Positions 43,552 to 52,444 of a DNA stretch of 64,000 nt are shown in pieces. This stretch comes from Ustilago trichophora (lineage: Eukaryota; Basidiomycota; Ustilaginomycetes; Ustilaginales; Ustilaginaceae). A program made the position numbers and the translations under genes. The stretch lies in assembly GCA_900323505.1 (NCBI GenBank), contig OOIN01000043.1, forward strand, positions 806,001 to 870,000, written 5' to 3'. The notes beneath the pieces are model-generated. The model was not told where the DNA came from. It ran no database searches and was given only the letters and a program-made list of their open reading frames with translations. Positions within the stretch are counted from its first letter, which is position 1; each line of letters opens with the position of its first letter.

Positions 43552-43841
43552 TGGCCCTGGAGGGCCCAAGCATAAGCTCTACGGTAATTCTGCTCCAACT
43601 GAGGGACTGGTCGATCCGAATTACAGTTGCTATACATATGTCCACGATGGCCACAACGATGGCATTCTCCCATACCCGGCTTCTCTGTGCCAGGCGTTAC
43701 TGGGTATGGCCAATAGTACGGCGGTGAGATTGTAACCCGCGGATGTTCTTGATGATACTTCTTTAAAGCTTCCTCATACTGACGATTACCTTCCTTGTCA
43801 TCAGCAAAACTGTATTGCGGAATAGTTGCGGCATCCACCGA
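43539..43841 (-). pseudogene. gag: Element A gag, 3' fragment
   Basis: Last 100 codons of gag A, separated from the rest by element B. It holds the CCHC zinc knuckle (CHRCGHRGHMYSNC, spacing C-x2-C-x4-H-x4-C) and ends QGQGNH just after the slippery site. The 4-bp target duplication CCGA (43838-43841) marks the B insertion. Confidence 0.85.
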
Positions 43842-44094
43842 TGTGACAAAAGGTTAAGCTGGAGAATGAAAGATTAAGGCGAAAGAGTGCTAAGGTAGTT
43901 AGTCGGATGAGGAAGATGATGGTGGTATTCGAGCTAAGTGAAAATTTTTGATCAGCTCGCGATAAGCTTGACCTGCACGACTCAGCCGACGCGCGGACCA
44001 CCTGTACAATCGGCAAATGGCCGATTGTACCGATTAACCCGATTCAGGCCCAGCTCTCGGAATTCGGCGAAGCTGAGAGCTGGAGCCCGGGACA
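43842..44094 (-). repeat. 3' LTR of element B
   Basis: 253 bp, TGTGAC...GGGACA on the plus strand; identical to 51420-51672. Confidence 0.95.
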
Positions 44095-44516
44095 GGGGCC
44101 CAACAGGTGCAAGCTTCGTCCCGAAGCTGACAAAAGGAGGTGTACTATACTACAAGAAATGAACTGAGCAAGAGTTGTTCCTGGGAAACGGTGGTTGAAC
44201 ACCGTCTCAAGGAGAGTAGTGAAAGGTGGAGTAAAAAGGATCGAGACGTGTGGCTTGTGTTGAACAAGGTACACAGGAGAAATGGAATATGATCGTCGTA
44301 TATGTTGATCAGTGACTCTTGCGAAGAAATGAAAAGAAGTCGGACAAATCGGCGAACACGGAATCAGCGGACAATTTGGAGGCAATCGACCTCCCGACCT
44401 TCAGCTGAACATCGACGATGATAAGCTTAATGTAAGCCGATCTTCATGTGATGGTCGTGATGCTGCGCTGGCGGAGGTCGGTCTTAGCCTTAAGATCGGC
44501 TTAGAGGCGTGCATGC
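44095..44516 (-). other. Element B non-coding region between pol and 3' LTR
   Basis: 422 bases. Contains the same 7-bp hairpin beside the LTR as A (44112-44128). Confidence 0.6.
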
Positions 44517-47500
44517 TTAGAGAACACGGTGAGCTGGTCGAAGCTCATCCTCTCCTGTCAAAGCAGAGGCAACAATCTCTGCAGCAGTTGATCGAATTGA
44601 GAACGTGGTGGACGGGTTGTCAAGGTCGGCGTTGAGCGATGATCGCGCTAAGTCCGGCGATGGCCAATACTTCTTGAGCCGATCGAGATGAACTCGTTCT
44701 TCCGTTCCATCGGCGAGGCTTCGGATAATGTAAGACTTCCTTTGTTTCTTCATCACCACGAAAGGTCCAATCCACTTAGGCGCGAGCTTCGCTTGAGTGG
44801 AGTATGTAGACTCATACATGGTTTGATGTCGAAGAACAAGGTCGCCTATCTCGATAGGAACTCCGAGTCGTCGGGGCCTAGACTTCTCGGTCCTTTTCGC
44901 CTGTGCTGCCTCGTAGGATGACATAGCATCAACCCGGCGTGTGTCGATGAAGGCACGTTGGAGGTGCACTTCGGCTGCTGTTGGACTTCCAACCTTGGAT
45001 TCCTCTCGGTCAGCGATTATATAACCGTAGAGTAATTCCGTTGGCGACAAGTTGGATAAGTCGGGGATAGCTCGATGGTTGATCTCCCATAAGACCGTGC
45101 TGAGATGATCATACCATGGGAAGTCAGTGGACGAAGCTGAGGTAGCTGAGGCGCAGACACGTTGCAGAGCTTGGATGATGATGCCGTTGTTTCGTTCGAC
45201 CAAACCATTCACCCAGGGTGCGTATGCTGGGGTGATATGGTGACCCACGTCGTTGTCTGCCAAGAAGTCGTATACCTCTGCACAGTCGAAGTGGCTGCCA
45301 CCGTCGGAGATAATCGTGATTGGCAACGCAGACAACTGATCGCGAAGGAGAGTTAGACATCGTACAACGTCCTTGCCTCGAGCTTGTGCAAGTGGGAATC
45401 CCCATACGAATCTTGAGAAGTAGTCGACGACAACGAGAAGCTTGCTCTTGCCTTGAGTAGCAGGCAAAGAGACAAAGTCCATCGCCCAAGTCTCCATCGG
45501 CGAAGAAACGATGATCGGATCGAGAACTGATCGGTTGCGAGGACCAAAGAGTTGGCAGGTCCTACAAGACTTCACCACTTGTCGCGCATCGGCATACAGC
45601 CTCGGCCAGGTGACGTTTTGCTGCAATCGAATCTTTTTGATGAGCATGTTGATTCCGATATGGGCATGTTTGTGAGCCTTGACAAGTCGATCGTAGCCTT
45701 CCTTCTGTGGCAACGCATTGAGGATCAGCTCGTCCTGGACATAACCGAGCTTCCCATCGACGAGTTTGTAGCGTTTGAGCCGCTTGACCTTTTCTCGTGC
45801 CGCTGATGTCGTCGGTAATTCGAGTAGGAGAAGGAATCGGATGACAGGTTCCAACTCGTCACCTTCGAATCGTCTCAAGAGTGGTCCAGCTTCTTCGTCG
45901 ATAACCAGGTATCTCTCTGCCATGTCCTTGACGAATGTCGGTGGATCGTACGCAAGAGGAGACAAGTCGGATTGTCCGTCGACAGGTTGGTACTTGGAGA
46001 CCGTAAGGCAAAAATCGGCTGGGTGGTTTCTGTACGAGGGATCACTACCATTAATGCTAAGGTTGAGCAAGTCTCTCTCGTCGGGAAGGACTGGTCCTGC
46101 ATCGTCCGTGTCAACTTCATCGGTAGAATAAGGTCGGTGGGATAGACCGTGTGCTAAGCCATGTCGACGACCTGCACAGTGCTCGACACGGATGATGTTG
46201 TGCGCCAGAAGTTGTTCTCTCCACCGAGCATGTGCTGCCGGCATCTTGTCGTTGCGCAATATGTCCCGTAACGCCATACAATCGGTCACTAAGATGATGG
46301 GCTGACCGAAAGTAAACGGAGTGAAGCGTGTGAGAGCAAACTTTGCTGCTACGAGTTCGCTGAGGTGGGCAGAGTATCTCGACTCGGCCGGGGAACACTT
46401 CTTAGATGCATAGGCAATGGGGAAGACGACTTTGCGGTACGTGTTGTTGGGATTAGGGGCTGGTTCGAGCTCATTGAGGACATGCCATTGACCTTGAGCA
46501 TCCCTTTGCATGGTGTGCTCTTGGAGAAGCACGGCACCAATGCCTTCGGCACTCCAGTCGGATTGGACGATGAAAGGACGGTCGTAACGAGGCTCCTTGA
46601 GCACTCGCGAGTTGACTAAGGCATTTTTGACGCGGAGGTAGGCATCGTGATGATCCTTGGTCCATTTATCTCCAAGCTCGGCGTCGTAGTTGTTGACGCT
46701 TGTGGTAAGCGTATCGAGCGGAGCAAAGACCTTAGCGAAGTTCGGTACCTTAGAGCGAAGGTAGGAACATACGCCGCGGAAGACCATGATGTCTCGGACC
46801 GTTTTGGGGATTGGCCAGTTGAGTATCGCCTTGAGACGAGCTGGGTCGGCTCTTATGCCGTCTCGTCCTACAAGTTGCCCGCAGAAAGTGATGTTTTCGT
46901 AGAGGAACTGGCACTTCTGTACCGACAAGGTGAACCCAGTATCAATGGCTCGGTCGAGGAATTCACGAAGCCAGAGGAAGTACGCGTCGAAGTCGTGATG
47001 GCCTGTAGCCACATCGTCCATCCAGAAGTCAGAGTCTTGATCGAAAAGATCTCCGAAGGCTGTTGTGATGAACCGATAATACAGCGATGGTCCGACCTTG
47101 AACCCAAATGGCATGACCGTGTAGCCAACGAAACCGAAATCCTCAACGTAGGTGACCGAAAGTAGCGTTGCAAGTCGTGAGTTGGCCATGATGAAGAACC
47201 CAGCACAACCGTCGCCTTTGAAGAGGAACTGTTTTCCTGACAACTTAGTCGCCTTGACTTCAATGTCGCCTGGAATGAACGAGTTATCCTTCATGTAGTG
47301 ATTAATGGGTGCGTAGTTGTGCACGAGTCGGTATCTTGACTCAGCAGTCTTGACGGTGGTAGAAGGGTCAGTGAGCACTTTAGTCGGCGGCGGCAGAGAC
47401 TCGTCATGCTCCAGTCCAGCCTCCTTGAGCGCAGCATTGGCTTGCAGCCGCAGCTCTTCGAGCGAGACATTGGAATCGATTTCGGACGCAGGCTTAGGGA

Positions 47501-49628
47501 CGATCCGCGTCTCAGAGATCCACTTGACCTCATCCTCGTTAATCCGAACCATGAAACCATTGTCGATGAGCTCTCTGACTTTGGCGTGAAGAAATTCTTT
47601 CTGTGGAGGCGACAAGGCCTGAGTCTTGGCTCGTCGAGTCGTACGTGGCGGTTCGCTGATGAGGATCGGATCGCAGATGACCTTACGGTTCTGTTTACAC
47701 TCAGCAGTTGTCTCGGCAAAAGCCAGATGCTTGGAGCAAAGAAGGTCCACAAGATGCTGACGTTGAGCTGCTGTGCCGACTTTGCCGAACCGTGTAAGGA
47801 GGGACTTGACCACGCGTTCCGCGCGCTCGTTCGACTCATCATCGGCTTTACCACTGATTCGGTACGGTCGAAAGGACTCTTGGTAGGATTGTCGTCTGAT
47901 CAGGTACTCAGGATCATCTCGCGTAAGGGGAAGTCGTTGTTGCAACCTCGTGAGCTCGTGCTCATCAACTGGAAGATCGAAGCTGACCGAGTGTGTTGGC
48001 TTGATGTTCAAGTCAATGAACTGGTCTAAGTCTGGTCGGGTGTCGATGTATTCGTCTGAAAGCCCACTGATCTCATTCTGCTGATCGTCAGCATTTAGAG
48101 CGATCGATGCGACGTCGGAGATCTTGGAAGGTTCGTAAAGTGCTTCGAGCTGAGCCACATTGGCATACGGGTGACGAGCTACTAGCATCCGAACGGCTTC
48201 CATAGGTGTTTCAGGGACATAAGGCTTCAATAGACGGTTGTAATTGGGTATGACGCGAGACCACGTGCGGAAGACCGAGTTCCTATCATTCTGAGGGATG
48301 AAAAGAACATCGAGTTCATAGAAGTGCAACGCACCAGCCCTAACCTTCCATGGCCGGCCGAGTAACATCTGCTGAGCGGCGGTGGGCATGACCTCGAATT
48401 CAACCTCGACTGGGACTGTGAAGTTATCATCGACGTCTTTGACAGCAGTCGCAACTCGGACCCGTCCTCTAGATTGCATGACTTGACCGCTTGCCATCCT
48501 CAAATAGAGATCGGACGGCAGTAGTTCCAAGTCGAGACTAGAGACCATGGTTGCTGACATGACATTTACCATTGCACCTTCGTCCAAGCCCGCTTCTATT
48601 TCGCAAGTTAACTCCTCATCACGGGAATTTGTGAGACGAGCTTGCAAGAAGAAGAAGTAGTTGCGGTGAGACTGTGCTTTGTCTCGCAAAGCTCGGAGAT
48701 CGACTTTAGGCTTTGGTGGCCGTTTACGATGGAGAGGGGGTGCAGATGGTCGCAAAGTCACGTCGGGCAAGGGCGGTGTCGAAAGGGGAGGGAGACGACG
48801 ATCAGGTGGCGGCGGTGTCACCGGTGACGGTGAGCGTGCGGGCGGTTCAAGTGGTGACTCGGTGACTTCGTTGACTTCATTAACTTCTGGAGCTGAGAGT
48901 TCCTTCAATGTCTTCGATGTCCTCGATGCAATTGGTGGAAATGACGCATTCGATGTCGATGATAGACATGATGTCGAGAGTGTTGGAAGTTTCGAAGTGT
49001 ACGAATTATGCTCAAGCTGCTCATTTGAGGAAATGATGTCACCGGCCGTAGCACCTTTGCCAGCCGATGTCGATGGAAAACGTATCTGGGGAACGGAACG
49101 GGACGGGGGAAACAGGGCAGAGTCGGTCGAAACGGAACTGGAACAATGCAAATCGATGAAAGTACTCTCGCCTCCAACAGCGTCGACCAAGGTACACAAC
49201 TTCTCTTTATCCGTCGGTAGAGAAACCCTCCCTTCCTCGAGGGAAGGGGGCATGGATCCCATTGTGGTGCCAGCACCGGACAAAGAAGGATCACCTTTAT
49301 GGGCAGATACCTTGGGAGAGAAGATGTGTTCTCGATGAACGTGAGGGGTGGGCAGAGGAGCACTTACATCGACAGCTGCCTGTGCCGTCTGACAGTGCTC
49401 GGTCGTGTAACGAGATGTCATAACGGGGTCAGGCTGATTCAAAACGAGAGGGCTGGAACACGACGTTGGCGAAGGAGAAAGAGGGAAATGCAAAGGCTGC
49501 GTCGACTTTGAGAGAGAAATGTAATTGTCCGTGGTGCAAGTAAAAAGGGACGCAGAGTTAAGACCCGAGGAGATATCGCCGGCCGATCGAGGAGGGTCTA
49601 CATAGTTCGTCGGCCTTACTGATTTCCC
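44517..49628 (-). CDS. pol: Element B pol polyprotein (protease, RT, RNase H, integrase)
   Basis: About 1703 codons from the frameshift site at 49628. The open frame reaches 49742 inside gag, in the -1 frame. Approximate positions: Ser/Thr/Pro-rich N-terminal region 1-335; protease with LDEGAMVNVM near 346; reverse transcriptase with FWMDDVATG near 868; RNase H with QSDWSAEGIGAVL near 1023; integrase zinc region with SCRTCQLF; integrase D, D, E near 1381, 1444 and 1478 (AMDFVSLP, ISDGGSHF, VERNNG); GPF motif near 1617. No chromodomain is seen. Two catalytic contexts are unusual and shared with A: DEGA instead of D(T/S)GA in the protease, and AHGLSH where RNase H usually has ADALS with its fourth acidic residue. 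Acts in cytoplasmic particles and then in integration. Confidence 0.93.
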   Translation of the reverse strand, partial: GKSVRPTNYVDPPRSAGDISSGLNSASLFTCTTDNYISLSKSTQPLHFPLSPSPTSCSSPLVLNQPDPVMTSRYTTEHCQTAQAAVDVSAPLPTPHVHREHIFSPKVSAHKGDPSLSGAGTTMGSMPPSLEEGRVSLPTDKEKLCTLVDAVGGESTFIDLHCSSSVSTDSALFPPSRSVPQIRFPSTSAGKGATAGDIISSNEQLEHNSYTSKLPTLSTSCLSSTSNASFPPIASRTSKTLKELSAPEVNEVNEVTESPLEPPARSPSPVTPPPPDRRLPPLSTPPLPDVTLRPSAPPLHRKRPPKPKVDLRALRDKAQSHRNYFFFLQARLTNSRDEELTCEIEAGLDEGAMVNVMSATMVSSLDLELLPSDLYLRMASGQVMQSRGRVRVATAVKDVDDNFTVPVEVEFEVMPTAAQQMLLGRPWKVRAGALHFYELDVLFIPQNDRNSVFRTWSRVIPNYNRLLKPYVPETPMEAVRMLVARHPYANVAQLEALYEPSKISDVASIALNADDQQNEISGLSDEYIDTRPDLDQFIDLNIKPTHSVSFDLPVDEHELTRLQQRLPLTRDDPEYLIRRQSYQESFRPYRISGKADDESNERAERVVKSLLTRFGKVGTAAQRQHLVDLLCSKHLAFAETTAECKQNRKVICDPILISEPPRTTRRAKTQALSPPQKEFLHAKVRELIDNGFMVRINEDEVKWISETRIVPKPASEIDSNVSLEELRLQANAALKEAGLEHDESLPPPTKVLTDPSTTVKTAESRYRLVHNYAPINHYMKDNSFIPGDIEVKATKLSGKQFLFKGDGCAGFFIMANSRLATLLSVTYVEDFGFVGYTVMPFGFKVGPSLYYRFITTAFGDLFDQDSDFWMDDVATGHHDFDAYFLWLREFLDRAIDTGFTLSVQKCQFLYENITFCGQLVGRDGIRADPARLKAILNWPIPKTVRDIMVFRGVCSYLRSKVPNFAKVFAPLDTLTTSVNNYDAELGDKWTKDHHDAYLRVKNALVNSRVLKEPRYDRPFIVQSDWSAEGIGAVLLQEHTMQRDAQGQWHVLNELEPAPNPNNTYRKVVFPIAYASKKCSPAESRYSAHLSELVAAKFALTRFTPFTFGQPIILVTDCMALRDILRNDKMPAAHARWREQLLAHNIIRVEHCAGRRHGLAHGLSHRPYSTDEVDTDDAGPVLPDERDLLNLSINGSDPSYRNHPADFCLTVSKYQPVDGQSDLSPLAYDPPTFVKDMAERYLVIDEEAGPLLRRFEGDELEPVIRFLLLLELPTTSAAREKVKRLKRYKLVDGKLGYVQDELILNALPQKEGYDRLVKAHKHAHIGINMLIKKIRLQQNVTWPRLYADARQVVKSCRTCQLFGPRNRSVLDPIIVSSPMETWAMDFVSLPATQGKSKLLVVVDYFSRFVWGFPLAQARGKDVVRCLTLLRDQLSALPITIISDGGSHFDCAEVYDFLADNDVGHHITPAYAPWVNGLVERNNGIIIQALQRVCASATSASSTDFPWYDHLSTVLWEINHRAIPDLSNLSPTELLYGYIIADREESKVGSPTAAEVHLQRAFIDTRRVDAMSSYEAAQAKRTEKSRPRRLGVPIEIGDLVLRHQTMYESTYSTQAKLAPKWIGPFVVMKKQRKSYIIRSLADGTEERVHLDRLKKYWPSPDLARSSLNADLDNPSTTFSIRSTAAEIVASALTGEDELRPAHRVL
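49581..49628 (-). promoter_or_regulatory. Element B -1 ribosomal frameshift signal
   Basis: Minus strand: slippery heptamer G GGA AAT (49628-49622) in the gag frame, spacer CAGTAA holding the gag stop (49621-49616), then stem GGCCGA/TCGGCC (49615-49610 with 49586-49581). Slipping one base back gives GGG AAA and continues exactly in the pol frame (GKSVRPTNYVD). Confidence 0.85.
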
Positions 49629-50680
49629 TGGCCCTGAAGGGCCCGAGCATAAGCTCGACGATAGTTCTGCTCCAACTGAGGAACGGGCCGATCCGAGTTG
49701 CAATTGCTGTACATATGGCCGCGATGGCCACAACGATGACACTCTCCAGTACCTGGCTTCTCCGTGCCAGGAGTGACTGGGTAAGGCCAGTAGTAAGGCG
49801 GCGAGATCGTGACGCGCGGATGCTCCTGGTGATACTTCTTCAGAGCCTCCTCATACTGACGATGGCCTTCCTTGTCGTCAGTGAAGCTGTACTGAGGGAT
49901 GGTCGCAGCATCCACCGAGGGCGACTTAGGACGAGCGAGCTGGACGCCGTTGGGAGCTGAAGCGTTGTCGAAACGAGCACGCTTCTCTTCAGGTGGAGTT
50001 GTAGGCAAGTTGTTCTTGCGCAAGCCGTCGATGATGCGAGCAAGGTTGGCGAGCTCGTTGCTGACCTTCCTGTTGCGTTGGTGTCGAGCGTCGTGTTCAG
50101 CAATGATTTCGTCGTAGACAGTAATAGGAAGATCTCGGCAAGCATTGACACTCTCGAGAACAGTGTCGCGCATGAAGCCAAGATGAGGCTTGAGTTCGGC
50201 AGGAAGAGCAGCCCAGAACATCGAAGCCTTCAACGGCTCAGAGGCATAGGAGCTCGTGACCTTAGTGGCGAGAGTGAGAGTCTCTGCAAGCCACTTGCGC
50301 CACTCAGCTAGATCTCGGAGAGACTCAGCAGTCTTCTTGACCCTGACTGTGTCGAGGAACGCCTGATATCGAGAGGCGGGAGTTTCTTTAGGCTTGATGA
50401 GATCGCCGAAGTGAGCAAGGAAAGCTGCCTCGAGAGCGTCGAAGTCCTTTTGAGTGGCGGGAGGAAGCGCGTTGTACCAGTCGCGTGCAGCGCCGGTCAA
50501 AAAAGTCTTGAAGTAGCGCGCCTTGCGAATAGGGTCGTCGTCGATCTTGCGGTCGAGGCAGAAGCGATCGAAGTGGTCGAGCCAAACCTGAGCATCGACG
50601 TCAGTGTAATCGCCAGAGTAGTCGGCGATACCGTTGGAGAATGCAGCCGCACCTGGTGCTTGAGTAGGAGAAGCCGACAT
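49616..50680 (-). CDS. gag: Element B gag
   Basis: 354 aa from an ATG at 50680 (MSASPTQAPG). The capsid-like region is at about residues 25-200 (DAQVWLDHFDRFCLDRKI, FLTGAARDWYNAL, FLAHFGD). A CCHC zinc knuckle is near residues 318-331 (CHRCGHRGHMYSNC). Gag forms the virus-like particle and binds RNA. The frame stays open for 70 codons upstream of this ATG, to a TAG at 50891-50893, and that upstream stretch is similar in A; see findings. The stop overlaps the frameshift region into pol. Confidence 0.92.
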   Translation of the reverse strand: MSASPTQAPGAAAFSNGIADYSGDYTDVDAQVWLDHFDRFCLDRKIDDDPIRKARYFKTFLTGAARDWYNALPPATQKDFDALEAAFLAHFGDLIKPKETPASRYQAFLDTVRVKKTAESLRDLAEWRKWLAETLTLATKVTSSYASEPLKASMFWAALPAELKPHLGFMRDTVLESVNACRDLPITVYDEIIAEHDARHQRNRKVSNELANLARIIDGLRKNNLPTTPPEEKRARFDNASAPNGVQLARPKSPSVDAATIPQYSFTDDKEGHRQYEEALKKYHQEHPRVTISPPYYWPYPVTPGTEKPGTGECHRCGHRGHMYSNCNSDRPVPQLEQNYRRAYARALQGQGNQ

Positions 50681-51397
50681 GCTGAGGCAAGCAAACTCTC
50701 GAGTGATGGTCGGCGCGTCGGATGGCTTGTCGGGACTGGGAATGGATCTTTGAGTGCTTGGGCCCGGCGAAGAGAGAGGAGAAGAGCTAGAGAAAGGATC
50801 AGGCTTCTTCGAGCCGACAGATTTGGCAGGGGTCGAAGGCGTCGTTTTGGCGGATCTTGCAAGTAATCGTCCAGCCAGCTTACGCGAGTGCTAGACAACT
50901 ACAGCCGCACAACAGAGCCGGAAGCCAAGAGTGAGTCGAGGATGAGATGAAAAAGGATCATAGGATAGTCACGACGCGTCCAGAGATAGATCGCAGAGCC
51001 GCTGCGACGCGCTTAAGGAACGACGTGGTTGCTACTGTCGTAGACCGCAAAACGGTCGAGATGAGATTGCAAATGAGGCTCGAAGAGACCGTGTCAAGGT
51101 CTCGATAAGGTCGTAAAACGGTTGGAAAAGGATTCGCACGCTCTCGAGGCGTCAAATGAGGTCTCGAGTGGAACGGATGGATTTGCCGCAGAACGGCGAC
51201 GAGGAGTGGAAATGAAATGAGATTCAAGGAAGTTGTCGAGGAGGTCGAAAATGAGGTCGTCAAATGGTTTTGAGGCCAAACAATGCGAGACTTTGGTCAA
51301 GAGAGAAACCGCAGTTGTCGCCGTGGCCGAAACGGTCGAATGAGATGAAGATATCGTCGAGAGAAGAAAGAAGCAGGTCAACAAAGGTAGTGCTTAC
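50681..51397 (-). other. Element B 5' leader
   Basis: About 720 bases between the primer site and the gag ATG. No full gene, but the last 210 bases are open in the gag frame. Confidence 0.6.
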
Positions 51398-51419
51398 CGT
51401 TTCCGGGTTGGCCCCCCAA
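51398..51419 (-). other. Element B candidate primer binding site
   Basis: Directly inside the 5' LTR the minus strand reads TTGGGGGGCCAACCCGG and on. It is identical in A at 53173-53194, and starts with the TGG expected opposite a tRNA CCA end. The tRNA is not identified. Confidence 0.55.
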
Positions 51420-51672
51420 TGTGACAAAAGGTTAAGCTGGAGAATGAAAGATTAAGGCGAAAGAGTGCTAAGGTAGTTAGTCGGATGAGGAAGATGATGG
51501 TGGTATTCGAGCTAAGTGAAAATTTTTGATCAGCTCGCGATAAGCTTGACCTGCACGACTCAGCCGACGCGCGGACCACCTGTACAATCGGCAAATGGCC
51601 GATTGTACCGATTAACCCGATTCAGGCCCAGCTCTCGGAATTCGGCGAAGCTGAGAGCTGGAGCCCGGGACA
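51420..51672 (-). repeat. 5' LTR of element B
   Basis: 253 bp, identical to 43842-44094. Confidence 0.95.
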
Positions 51673-52444
51673 CCGAGGGCAATTTAGGTCGGGCCAGTTG
51701 AACGCCATTAGGGGCTGGAGCTGCAGTGTTGTCGAAGCGAGCACGCTTCTCCTCAGGTGGAGTCGTGGGCAAATTGTTCTTGCGCAAGCCGTCAATGATG
51801 CGAGCAAGGTTGGCAAGCTCGTTGCTAACCTTCTTGTCGCGTTGGTGTCGAGCGTCGTGTTCAGCAATAATTTCGTCGTAGACAGTGGTGGGAAGATCTC
51901 GACAAGCATTAACACTTTCGAGGACGGAATCACGCATAAAACCAAGATGTGGCTTGAGTTCAGCAGGGAGAGCAGCCCAGAACATCGAAGCCTTCAGCGG
52001 CTCTGAAGCATATGAGCTCGTGACTTTAGTAGCGAGAGTAAGGGTCTCTGCAAGCCATTGACGCCACTCAGCGAGGTCTCAAAGAGACTCAGCGGTCTTC
52101 TTGACCGGGACAGCGTCGAGGAAAGCTTGGTATCGAGATGCAGGGGTCTCCTTAGGCTTGAGGAGGTCGCCAAAGTGAGCAAGGAAAGCTGCTTCGAGAG
52201 CGTCGAAGTCCTTTTGAATGTTAGGGGAGAGCGCGTTATACCAGTCGCGTGCAGCACCAGTCATGAAAGTTTTGAAGTAGCGTGCTTTGCGAACTGAATC
52301 ATCATCGATCTTGCGGTCGAGACAGAAGCGGTCAAAGTGGTCGAGCCAGACTTGAGCATCGACATCCGTATAATCGCCAGAGTAGTCGGCGATACCATTG
52401 GAAAATGCAGCTGCACCCGGTACCTGAGTAGGAGAGGCCGACAT
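51673..52444 (-). pseudogene. gag: Element A gag, 5' fragment with premature stop
   Basis: Gag A from its ATG at 52444 (MSASPTQVPG) to the B insertion. An in-frame TGA at 52079-52081 replaces the CGA found in B (context ESL-stop-DLAEW versus ESLRDLAEW), so the copy is broken even apart from B. The capsid-like region is recognisable on both sides of the stop. Confidence 0.88.

Larger units (their letters stand above)
43842..51672 (-). mobile_element. Inner Ty3/gypsy-like LTR retrotransposon B, apparently intact
   Basis: 7831 bp with two 253-bp LTRs that are identical by eye, flanked by CCGA duplications (43838-43841 and 51673-51676), inserted in gag of element A in the same orientation. Gag (354 codons) and pol (about 1700 codons) are open, the frameshift signal is present, and all main catalytic motifs are kept. 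It belongs to the same family as A: gag and pol are closely similar, but the LTRs differ in their first 90 bases (plus-strand view). Identical LTRs mean recent insertion. Confidence 0.95.

Noticed and set aside
43842..51672. Elements A and B as one tandem or duplicated element.
   Set aside because: B has its own LTR pair, its own target duplication, and splits gag A at one point, so it is a nested insertion.
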